Below are positions 1-5,327 of a stretch of DNA of 7,929 nt, one piece after another. Every line of letters begins with the position of its first letter. Position 1 is the first letter of the stretch. The stretch spans positions 1-7,929 of the forward strand of contig PFHO01000017.1 in assembly GCA_002782345.1 (NCBI GenBank), in the 5' to 3' direction. Made by a program: the position numbers and the translations under genes. Source of the stretch: Candidatus Moranbacteria bacterium CG_4_8_14_3_um_filter_34_16 (lineage in GTDB: Bacteria; Patescibacteriota; Minisyncoccia; Moranbacterales; UBA2206). The notes below the pieces were generated by a model. That model ran no database searches. It was given only the letters and a program-made list of their open reading frames with translations, and had not been told where the DNA came from.

Positions 1-230
1 AAATTATTCTCATCATCAATTTTATCCGGATTAAATTTAGCCACAGATTTTATTTCCGGGGTTTGTCTTTCTTCTATCCCCAAAGACCCATCGCCTTCAA
101 TTTCAAAAACTTCCCCTAAGCGCAAATCAAACCCGGCACCTTCCGGATTATTCATTTCTCGTTCGCACAAATTTTCCACTAATTTTTGTTCCTTTACCAA
201 CTCATGCAATTTTTTTATGCCTAAAATCAT
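1..230 (-). CDS. dcd: dCTP deaminase / dUTPase-fold protein, N-terminal part (runs off left edge)
   Basis: Only the first 76 codons are in the window; the frame is open to base 1. I read it directly from the minus strand, starting at ATG 230-228 (MILGIKKLHELVKEQ...). Residues 31-44 read GAGFDLRLGEVFEI, the characteristic early strand of the dCTP deaminase/dUTPase trimeric fold (typical pattern GxDLRLG). The short N-terminal helix with a LVEN segment is also family-like. The catalytic Glu and the C-terminal nucleotide-binding region lie outside the window, so it cannot be decided whether this is a dCTP deaminase (dCTP to dUTP), a bifunctional dCTP to dUMP enzyme, or a dUTPase. All three would feed dUMP to the thymidylate synthase encoded upstream in the same direction. 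It is the last visible gene of the operon, 52 bases after the reductase gene, with a small hairpin in that gap. Confidence 0.72.
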   Translation of the reverse strand, partial: MILGIKKLHELVKEQKLVENLCEREMNNPEGAGFDLRLGEVFEIEGDGSLGIEERQTPEIKSVAKFNPDKIDDENN

Positions 231-239
231 ATTCTTTTA

Positions 240-254
240 TCCGCCAAAAGCGGA
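240..254 (-). promoter_or_regulatory. GC-rich hairpin in the leader of the dCTP deaminase-like gene
   Basis: A perfect 5-bp stem (TCCGC / GCGGA) with a 5-base loop lies in an otherwise A/T-only gap, 9 bases before the minus-strand ATG at 230. It is not followed by a T run on either strand, so it does not look like a terminator. On the mRNA its 3' arm contains GGCGGA, the only purine-rich, Shine-Dalgarno-like stretch before that start, so pairing could hide the ribosome site. This role is inferred. Confidence 0.35.
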
Positions 255-282
255 CCATTAAAAAATTTAATTTATATCTTCT

Positions 283-783
283 TTATTTTAACACTTGATA
301 TCTCAAAAGCACCGAATTTTTATTTATTTTTTCAATTTTTTTTAATTTTAAGTTGACATCAAAATCGCCCCTGAAAAGTCCCAATCCATCGCCAAAAATT
401 TTTGGTTCTATGGTTATAATTATCTCATCAACCAATTTTTTTTCCAAAAACATTCCGTTGATAAAAGCGCCTCCGCCCAAAATAACTTTTTTATACCCCT
501 CTTTTTCCAATTTCGTCAAAATTTTTTCCGGCGGTCCTTTCACCCAACGCACTCCTTCTATTTTTTTTGGATTTTTTTCCAGAGTAAAAACAACATTTAA
601 TCTATTTTTAAGCGGACGAGGAAAGGTAAAAAAAGTTTTATCTCCCATAATCACCACTCCGGCTTTTTCGGAAATTTTATGAAAAAATTTTTTATCTTCC
701 TTGCTTGTCCAATCAGGAAAATGGTTGTCTGTTTTTGCTATTTTACCATCCGCGGTCATTGCCATCACAAGAAAAACTTTCAT
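283..783 (-). CDS. dihydrofolate reductase family protein (RibD_C type)
   Basis: A 166-residue single-domain reductase, predicted to reduce dihydrofolate to tetrahydrofolate with NADPH in the cytosol. Visible features in order: an N-terminal strand MAMTADGKIA (7-16); DWTSKEDKKFF (24-34), where Asp30 is a candidate for the catalytic acid of classical DHFR; VVIMGDKTF (43-51), matching the VIMGRKT cofactor motif but with Asp in place of Arg; RLNVVFT (61-67); the glycine-rich ILGGGAFING (101-110); and LVDEIIITIEPKIFGDGLGLF (117-137). The last stretch is typical of the RibD C-terminal reductase rather than of FolA. There is no deaminase domain as in full RibD, and the preceding gene is thymidylate synthase, which produces dihydrofolate, so a DHFR role is favoured over riboflavin synthesis. 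The ATG follows the thyA stop by 24 bases, in the same reading frame. No clear Shine-Dalgarno sequence. Confidence 0.83.
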   Translation of the reverse strand: MKVFLVMAMTADGKIAKTDNHFPDWTSKEDKKFFHKISEKAGVVIMGDKTFFTFPRPLKNRLNVVFTLEKNPKKIEGVRWVKGPPEKILTKLEKEGYKKVILGGGAFINGMFLEKKLVDEIIITIEPKIFGDGLGLFRGDFDVNLKLKKIEKINKNSVLLRYQVLK

Positions 784-807
784 AAAATTAAAAAAAATCT
801 TATTAAA

Positions 808-1794
808 TCAATTCTTTTTTTGGATAAATTTTTTCCAACTTTTTGTCGCCAATCCTCCTGTTGGAGAAAGTTCCGCTTTTATAACAGGATGAGCTTCATA
901 ATTTTTCAGCTTGATATGCTCCGGCAAAAAATCATCCACTTCCTTCACTTTATCAGAAATTTCCAATTTTGGAAACGGTTTTGGACTTCGTGATAACTGC
1001 TCCTTGACCGCATCCAAATGATTTTCATAAATATGAACATCGCCAAAAGTATGGATAAATTCTCCTGGTTGGTTGCTGGTAATTTTAGCTAAAATTATCG
1101 TTAAAAGAGCGTAACTGGCAATGTTAAAAGGAACACCCAAAAAAATATCCGCTGATCTTTGATAAAGTTGCAAGGATAATCTCCCGTTTCTCACACTGCA
1201 TTGATACATATTGTGACAAATGGGAAAACGAGAAGCTTCTTCTTTTTTTGCCATTGAATAAAGATATTCCGGATTCCAAGAATTGACGAGCGCGTTATGA
1301 CAATCAGGATCTTTTCTTAATTCTTCCACCAACCATTTCACCTGATCAATTGTTCTCCCGCTTTTAGCTGGCCAGCGTCTCCACATTTCTCCATAAATAT
1401 GTTTCAGTTCTCCGTATTTTTTGGCAAATTTTTCATCATCGGCAATTCGCGCGATAAATTCTTCTTTGGACATTGAAGGAACTTTATTTTTTTCTATCAA
1501 CTCGCGATAAATTTTATAAGGATAATCATCCCAAATATGAACCCCATTATCCACTAAATATTTTATATTAGATTGACCGGATAAAAACCAACTCAATTCA
1601 TAAAGCACTCCTTTCCAATAAACTTTTTTAGTCGTCAGAAGAGGAAAACCATCTTTAAAATCAAAACGGATTTGACGACCAAAAACACTTCGCGTTGTTA
1701 CTCCGGTTCCCAAATCAGTTTGCTTAGTCCCATTTTTCAAAATATCTTTCAATAAATTAAGATATTGAAATTCCGGATGTTTTTTTTCTCTCAT
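808..1794 (-). CDS. thyA: thymidylate synthase (ThyA family, divergent)
   Basis: 328 residues. Predicted to methylate dUMP to dTMP with 5,10-methylenetetrahydrofolate, releasing dihydrofolate. Seen: DGFPLLTTKK (48-57); ELSWFLSG with Glu66; the catalytic loop PICHNMYQ with nucleophile Cys193; LQLYQRSADIFLGVPFNIASYAL (208-230) containing Arg213, Asp216 and the uracil-reading Asn224; and HTFGDVHIYENH (248-259) with His254 and Tyr256. An insert at roughly 95-130 makes it long, like the Lactobacillus casei enzyme. Odd points: the usual dUMP-phosphate arginines of the N-terminal loop (E. coli Arg21) and of the SRR motif (Arg126/127) are not visible, with DLGTG at 27-31 and CHN at 165-167 in their places. 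GPVYG is replaced by KHIYG (131-135). The C-terminus runs about 20 residues past the usual end. Asn224 argues against a dCMP hydroxymethylase. It lies 25 bases after the dCMP deaminase gene and ends in TGA. Family assignment is secure; exact substrate less so. Confidence 0.92.
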   Translation of the reverse strand: MREKKHPEFQYLNLLKDILKNGTKQTDLGTGVTTRSVFGRQIRFDFKDGFPLLTTKKVYWKGVLYELSWFLSGQSNIKYLVDNGVHIWDDYPYKIYRELIEKNKVPSMSKEEFIARIADDEKFAKKYGELKHIYGEMWRRWPAKSGRTIDQVKWLVEELRKDPDCHNALVNSWNPEYLYSMAKKEEASRFPICHNMYQCSVRNGRLSLQLYQRSADIFLGVPFNIASYALLTIILAKITSNQPGEFIHTFGDVHIYENHLDAVKEQLSRSPKPFPKLEISDKVKEVDDFLPEHIKLKNYEAHPVIKAELSPTGGLATKSWKKFIQKKN

Positions 1795-1819
1795 AGTAAA
1801 AATTTTTAAAAATTTTCAT

Positions 1820-2380
1820 TTAACACGCCTCGCAAAAATCATCGCATCCATTATTTTTATATTTTTCTTTTAACAAAACTTTCCCTTTGAATTTTCTCAA
1901 TTTTATATTTCTTCTTTCCGCCAATTCAACCGCCTCGCCTTCTTCTTCTTTTTGCTCTCCGCCGGTTTTAATTCTTTCATAATTTTCATAATATACTATT
2001 TCTTTTATTCCGGCATTATTCAACGCTTTCATACAATCATAGCAAGGAAAAATAACAGTATAAAGAGTTGAATTTCTTAATCTTCGGCTGTCTTGTGCGT
2101 TAATAATTCCATTTATTTCGGCGTGCGCTCCGCGACAACGTTTTAATTTTCCAGTTTGCGGATCGCCATCCACTTTGGCGCAACCAACTTCCAAACAATG
2201 ATAATCTCCTTCCGTCGGACCGTTATATCCCATAGAAATAATTCTTTTTCTTTCATCCACAAAGACACACCCGGTTTCATGAAATTTACAAGCTGATCTC
2301 TTGGAAACCATAATGGCTAAATTCATAAAAGTTTCGTCCCAATTAATCCTTTTTTTTTTAGGATTTTCTCTGCTAACCAT
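1820..2380 (-). CDS. dCMP deaminase (zinc-dependent cytidine/deoxycytidylate deaminase fold)
   Basis: 186 residues, predicted to deaminate dCMP to dUMP, the substrate of the next gene's product. The zinc/catalytic signature is complete: RGAHAEING with His86 and proton-shuttle Glu88, then FPCYDCMKAL with Cys113 and Cys116. MGYNGPTEGDYHC (50-62) matches the substrate-side loop of dCMP deaminases of the ComEB/T4 type, separating it from tRNA adenosine deaminases. Further Cys/His residues (Cys31, His34, Cys38, His61, Cys62, Cys67, Cys82) could hold a second structural zinc, as in some phage dCMP deaminases; that part is inferred. A linker rich in Glu and Lys (about 136-150) and a Cys-rich tail (GCDDFCEAC at the end) are extra to the core. 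It starts 29 bases after the kinase gene and shares the leader string ATAAAATCAAAAAA with yjbQ. No Shine-Dalgarno sequence. Confidence 0.92.
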   Translation of the reverse strand: MVSRENPKKKRINWDETFMNLAIMVSKRSACKFHETGCVFVDERKRIISMGYNGPTEGDYHCLEVGCAKVDGDPQTGKLKRCRGAHAEINGIINAQDSRRLRNSTLYTVIFPCYDCMKALNNAGIKEIVYYENYERIKTGGEQKEEEGEAVELAERRNIKLRKFKGKVLLKEKYKNNGCDDFCEAC

Positions 2381-2409
2381 TTTTTTGATTTTATTTGATT
2401 AAAAAAAAA

Positions 2410-2973
2410 TCAATTTTTTAAAATTTTTTTCATCATATCATCCACTTGTTTTTTCAATTCTTCCGATGTTCCATTATTATTTAATTTGAAATTGGCCTGC
2501 CGACCAATTTCATGAATAGAAACTTCCGTAAGTCTTCCCTCTTCTTCTAAAAATTCTTCAAAAGTGGCTTTGTCTTCTCCTTCTTTTTCTTTTCTTTTTT
2601 TGGTTCTTTCATATCGCAAACGCAAATCAGCAGTAACATAAATTAAAAAGAAATTATTCCCGTATTTTTTGCGAAAAGGCTCTACATCTCCATGCATTCT
2701 AATGCCATCGGCAATAATAATATCTGATCCGTTTTTTTCCATATCTTGAATAAGCGAATCAATAATCACCGAAGGACCATATCCTTCTTTCAAAACTAAC
2801 GCCAATTTCACCAAATTATCTCGAGAGACGGGGACATACAAATCTTCCAAAGTTCTTCTTAAAATTTTGGAAGTTCCATAATGCACCGCTCCATATTGAG
2901 AAATTAAATAATCTGACACAGTGCCTTTTCCCGATCCTTTCTCTCCAATTAGACCTAAAATAATTTTTTTCAT
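2410..2973 (-). CDS. P-loop nucleotide kinase, UPF0200/dephospho-CoA kinase-like; possible dNMP kinase
   Basis: 187 residues with a Walker A loop GEKGSGKGT at 10-18 directly after the first strand. It has a YGTSKILRR segment (32-40), like the substrate-side helix of UPF0200 and adenylate-kinase-like proteins, then IIIADGIR (85-92, a Walker B-like strand ending in DGIR), EPFRKKYG (98-105) and FFLIYVTADLRLRYERTKKR (108-127). The last is a strand followed by an arginine-rich lid helix. The C-terminal ADFKLNNNG-like stretch (ANFKLNNNG, 160-168) is also typical of the UPF0200/dephospho-CoA kinase group. The substrate cannot be read from the sequence. As first gene of a dTTP-synthesis operon it is a candidate kinase for dTMP or another deoxynucleoside monophosphate; this is context only. 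Dephospho-CoA kinase is the main alternative. A strong promoter lies directly upstream; no Shine-Dalgarno sequence precedes the ATG. Confidence 0.78.
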   Translation of the reverse strand: MKKIILGLIGEKGSGKGTVSDYLISQYGAVHYGTSKILRRTLEDLYVPVSRDNLVKLALVLKEGYGPSVIIDSLIQDMEKNGSDIIIADGIRMHGDVEPFRKKYGNNFFLIYVTADLRLRYERTKKRKEKEGEDKATFEEFLEEEGRLTEVSIHEIGRQANFKLNNNGTSEELKKQVDDMMKKILKN

Positions 2974-3007
2974 TTTTTAAAAATTTTTATCGCCTAAACA
3001 CCCCCTT

Positions 3008-3036
3008 AATCTAGCAGAAAAAAATCTTTCGGTCAA
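3008..3036 (-). promoter_or_regulatory. sigma70-type promoter of the deoxynucleotide operon
   Basis: On the minus strand, -35 TTGACC (3036-3031, 5 of 6 consensus), a 17-base spacer, then -10 TAGATT (3013-3008, 4 of 6). The -10 is preceded by TGC, an extended -10 element. Transcription would start near 3001, giving a leader of about 28 bases before the kinase ATG at 2973. The TGA stop of the methyltransferase gene (3035-3033) lies inside the -35 box, so the operon can be expressed independently of that gene. Confidence 0.65.
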
Positions 3037-3692
3037 CGCCGTTTTTGAACAATCAAGATAAGATTTTTTTCATTATGAATGAATTTTTCTTTGATCCCGA
3101 AACCGCAATCAAAAAAAATTTTTGAAAGTTCTTCCAATGAATAAACATGATGATACCGCTTGAAAACATTTCCTTGATTATCCTTAAAAGGAATATAGAA
3201 AACTTTACGATTGCTTTTTTTATCAGGGATAAAATATCCTCCTTGCTTCAAATTCCAAACAGTTATTATCATCGTCCCGCCACATTTCAAAACTCTTTTC
3301 AGCTCTTTGGCCCAAAAAGAAGCGATTGTCGGAGGAAAATGATGAAAAACGGCAATAGAAAAAATTTTATTGAAAAAATTATCATTAAATGCTAAACTGT
3401 CTTGACGATTGATTTTAGAAAATTTTTCTCGCGGATAACGTTTTTGCGCGATGTTGATCAATTTTTGCGAAACATCCACCCCAAAATATTTTATGTTTTT
3501 GCTTTCCAAAAATTTTGCCAATCGTCCATTTCCGCAACCAAAATCCAAAACATAATCTTTTTCAAAAACATACCTTTCAAGAAATTCAAAGTCCCGCCAA
3601 AAAAAATTTCTGGTTTGAGAAAATTTTTCCGCTATTTGATCATAACCTGCCTCCAAATCAAACAAAATTTTATCATTTTTTTTCGTTTTCAT
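3033..3692 (-). CDS. SAM-dependent methyltransferase, Trm9/ALKBH8-like (predicted wobble-uridine carboxymethyl ester methyltransferase)
   Basis: A 219-residue class I (Rossmann) methyltransferase. Motif I is VLDFGCGNGRL (48-58), with an acidic residue Asp73 ending strand 2. It shares several segments with eukaryotic Trm9/ALKBH8, compared from memory: YDQIAEKFSQTR (17-28) against Y-x-EIA-x-HFSQTR; SIAVFHH (112-118) against SIAVxHH; ELKRVLKCGGTMIITVWNLKQ (130-150) against the RxVLxxGGxxLIYxWALEQ segment; and RYHHVYSLEEL (179-189) with a QKRR end, against RYYHLYREGEL and the same end. In that family the reaction is methyl esterification of cm5U34 in tRNA to mcm5U. Elp3, which makes cm5U34, is encoded head to head next door, which supports this. 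Trm9 needs the partner Trm112; none is visible here. A generic small-molecule methyltransferase remains possible. The start is the only ATG upstream of the conserved part and abuts an ATG on the other strand. Confidence 0.8.
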   Translation of the reverse strand: MKTKKNDKILFDLEAGYDQIAEKFSQTRNFFWRDFEFLERYVFEKDYVLDFGCGNGRLAKFLESKNIKYFGVDVSQKLINIAQKRYPREKFSKINRQDSLAFNDNFFNKIFSIAVFHHFPPTIASFWAKELKRVLKCGGTMIITVWNLKQGGYFIPDKKSNRKVFYIPFKDNQGNVFKRYHHVYSLEELSKIFFDCGFGIKEKFIHNEKNLILIVQKRR

Positions 3693-3700
3693 ATGCGTAA

Positions 3701-3729
3701 ATCCTATGTCAAATTTTTAAAAATGGCAA
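3701..3729 (-). promoter_or_regulatory. candidate promoter of the Trm9-like gene
   Basis: On the minus strand TTGCCA (3729-3724, 5 of 6 to the -35 consensus), a 17-base spacer and TAGGAT (3706-3701, 4 of 6 to the -10). Transcription would begin about 3694-3692, at or within two bases of the ATG at 3692, so the mRNA would be leaderless or nearly so. The -35 covers the first codons of elp3. AT-rich DNA gives many chance matches, hence moderate confidence. Confidence 0.4.
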
Positions 3730-5285
3730 ATCAAGAAACTGGATCTGCCGATTTTTCCGCCATAAAAAAAAGAGTGGCTAAAAAAACCGGATTACCCTTG
3801 CCTTCCAATGCCGATTTAAGAGAAATTTATAACTGGCTGGTTTTGAAAAAAGAAATTTTGCCCAATCCTCAACTGGAAAAAAATTTGATCAGTAAAAAAA
3901 ATCGCACCCTTTCTGGAGTGGCAGTTGTTGCCGTTCTTACCAAACCCTATCCTTGTCCCGGTCAATGTCTTTACTGTCCCGGTGAAAAAGAAATGCCTAA
4001 AAGTTATTTGAGTAATGAGCCGGCAGTAATGCGTGCCATTGGTTCTCGTTTTAATCCCTATCGTCAAGTCCAAAATCGTCTAAAATCTTTGGAACTCAAC
4101 GGTCATTGCGTTGAAAAAATTGAACTCATCGTGATGGGAGGAACTTTTTCCTATTTGCATCCTCAATATCAAAAAAAATTTATCCAAGAATGTTTTCGTG
4201 CCGCCAATGATTATCCCAAAAAGATGCCTCTCAACAAAAAAACCAATCTTGAAAAAGAACAGAGAAAAAACGAGAATTCGCGTTATCGCATAGTTGGTTT
4301 GACATTAGAAACTCGTCCCGATTATATAGATATTCAGGAAGCGTTAAATTTTAGAAGTTTAGGTTGCACCCGTGTAGAACTGGGAGCGCAAAACATTTCC
4401 GATAAAATCTTAAAAATCAATCAACGCGGGCATGGAGTTCCAGCAATCATTAACGCGACAAAAATTCTCAAAAATTTCGGATTCAAAATAAGTTATCATA
4501 TGATGCCAGGACTTCCGGGAAGTTCCATTCGCAAAGATTTGGAAATGTTTAAAAAACTTTTCAAAAACCCTGCTTTTCAACCGGATCTGATAAAAATTTA
4601 TCCTTGTGTTGTTACTCTCAATTCTCCCCTTTACAAAATTTGGCAAGAAAAAAAATTCACGCCATTAACCAATATTCAAACTCAAAAACTTCTTGGAAAC
4701 ATCAAAAAAATTGTCCCCGCTTATGTCAGAATTTCTCGTCTTATTCGCGATATACCGGAAACTTCTATTTTAGCCGGACCGAAAGTTTCCAACCTTCGCC
4801 AAATACTTACGCAAGAAAAAATTCAATGTCAGTGCATTCGTTGCCGAGAAATACGTCAAAATTTTTCTTCCAAAGAAAAAATTATTTTAAACAGAATTGA
4901 TTATGACGCTTCTTCCGGAAAAGAAATTTTTTTGCAATATATTTCTCCTGACCAAAAAAAACTTTTTGCACTTCTTCGTCTCAGAATAAACCCTTCTTTA
5001 AAATCAGAAAAAAATAACAACTATCCTAAAATTCTTGAAAAATCCGCTATCATTCGCGAACTTCACACCTACGGAAAAATTGTTGGGATTGACAAAAAAA
5101 ACGAAAATTCTCCGCAACATATGGGATTGGGAAAAAAACTTGTTATTGAAGGAGAAAAAATCTCCTTCAACGAATTTAAATGCAAAAAAATAATTGTTAT
5201 TTCCGGAATTGGAGCAAGAGATTATTATCGCAAAATGGGATATAAATTAAAAGATACTTATCTAGTAAAAAAAATTAAAAAATGA
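3723..5285 (+). CDS. elp3: Elp3: tRNA uridine-34 5-carboxymethyl synthase (radical SAM / GNAT)
   Basis: 520 residues from this start. Elp3 uses a radical-SAM [4Fe-4S] cluster and acetyl-CoA to build the 5-carboxymethyl group on wobble uridine 34 of tRNA. Seen in order: SGVAVVAVLTKPYPCPGQCLYCPG-type cluster site with Cys78, Cys82 and Cys85 (CX3CX2C); IVMGGTF (136-142); TLETRPDY (194-201); RGHG (235-238); YHMMPGLPG (258-266); a zinc site CQCIRC with Cys369, Cys371 and Cys374; and a C-terminal acetyltransferase domain with RELHTYG (445-451), acetyl-CoA loop QHMGLGKK (465-472) and ISGIGARDYYRKMGY (493-507). All parts are intact, so it should work alone, as archaeal and bacterial Elp3 do without other Elongator subunits. 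ATG 3723 is preferred because its leader (AAATTTTTAAAA) resembles that of the kinase gene; ATG 3693 would add ten residues. TATCAT at 3671-3676 is a weak -10 candidate. The gene ends in tandem TGA TAG. Confidence 0.95.
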   Translation: MANQETGSADFSAIKKRVAKKTGLPLPSNADLREIYNWLVLKKEILPNPQLEKNLISKKNRTLSGVAVVAVLTKPYPCPGQCLYCPGEKEMPKSYLSNEPAVMRAIGSRFNPYRQVQNRLKSLELNGHCVEKIELIVMGGTFSYLHPQYQKKFIQECFRAANDYPKKMPLNKKTNLEKEQRKNENSRYRIVGLTLETRPDYIDIQEALNFRSLGCTRVELGAQNISDKILKINQRGHGVPAIINATKILKNFGFKISYHMMPGLPGSSIRKDLEMFKKLFKNPAFQPDLIKIYPCVVTLNSPLYKIWQEKKFTPLTNIQTQKLLGNIKKIVPAYVRISRLIRDIPETSILAGPKVSNLRQILTQEKIQCQCIRCREIRQNFSSKEKIILNRIDYDASSGKEIFLQYISPDQKKLFALLRLRINPSLKSEKNNNYPKILEKSAIIRELHTYGKIVGIDKKNENSPQHMGLGKKLVIEGEKISFNEFKCKKIIVISGIGARDYYRKMGYKLKDTYLVKKIKK

Positions 5286-5327
5286 TAGAATGATTTTGTT
5301 TTTCCTTAATTAATAAAATCAAAAAAT

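Noticed and set aside
353..682. Plus-strand open frames opposite the reductase, kinase, elp3, yjbQ and rlmN genes
   Set aside because: They lie antisense to genes with clear family motifs, have low-complexity Phe/Lys-rich translations and no start signals.
781..810. UGA read as glycine (Gracilibacteria-type code) giving a real thyA-reductase fusion
   Set aside because: The kinase, methyltransferase, thyA and elp3 genes end in TGA at the expected family ends, and no long gene contains an internal TGA. The elp3 TGA is followed at once by TAG, so it is uninformative, but the others favour the standard code. The single in-frame TGA is kept only as a finding.
2395..2413. TTGATT / AATCAA inverted repeat after the kinase gene as a terminator
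   Set aside because: The stem is six A/T-rich pairs and lies within a 29-base gap inside an operon, so it is more likely a by-product of A and T runs.
1..2973. Prophage or phage-derived nucleotide-metabolism cassette
   Set aside because: dCMP deaminase, ThyA, reductase and kinase clusters occur in phages, but there are no phage structural, replication or integration genes. The flanking genes (elp3, rlmN, yjbQ) are cellular and base composition looks uniform.
3402..3692. Upstream in-frame extension of elp3 adding about 97 residues
   Set aside because: It is antisense to the well-conserved N-terminal half of the Trm9-like gene, its translation has no Elp3 similarity, and Elp3 homology begins only after the ATG at 3723.
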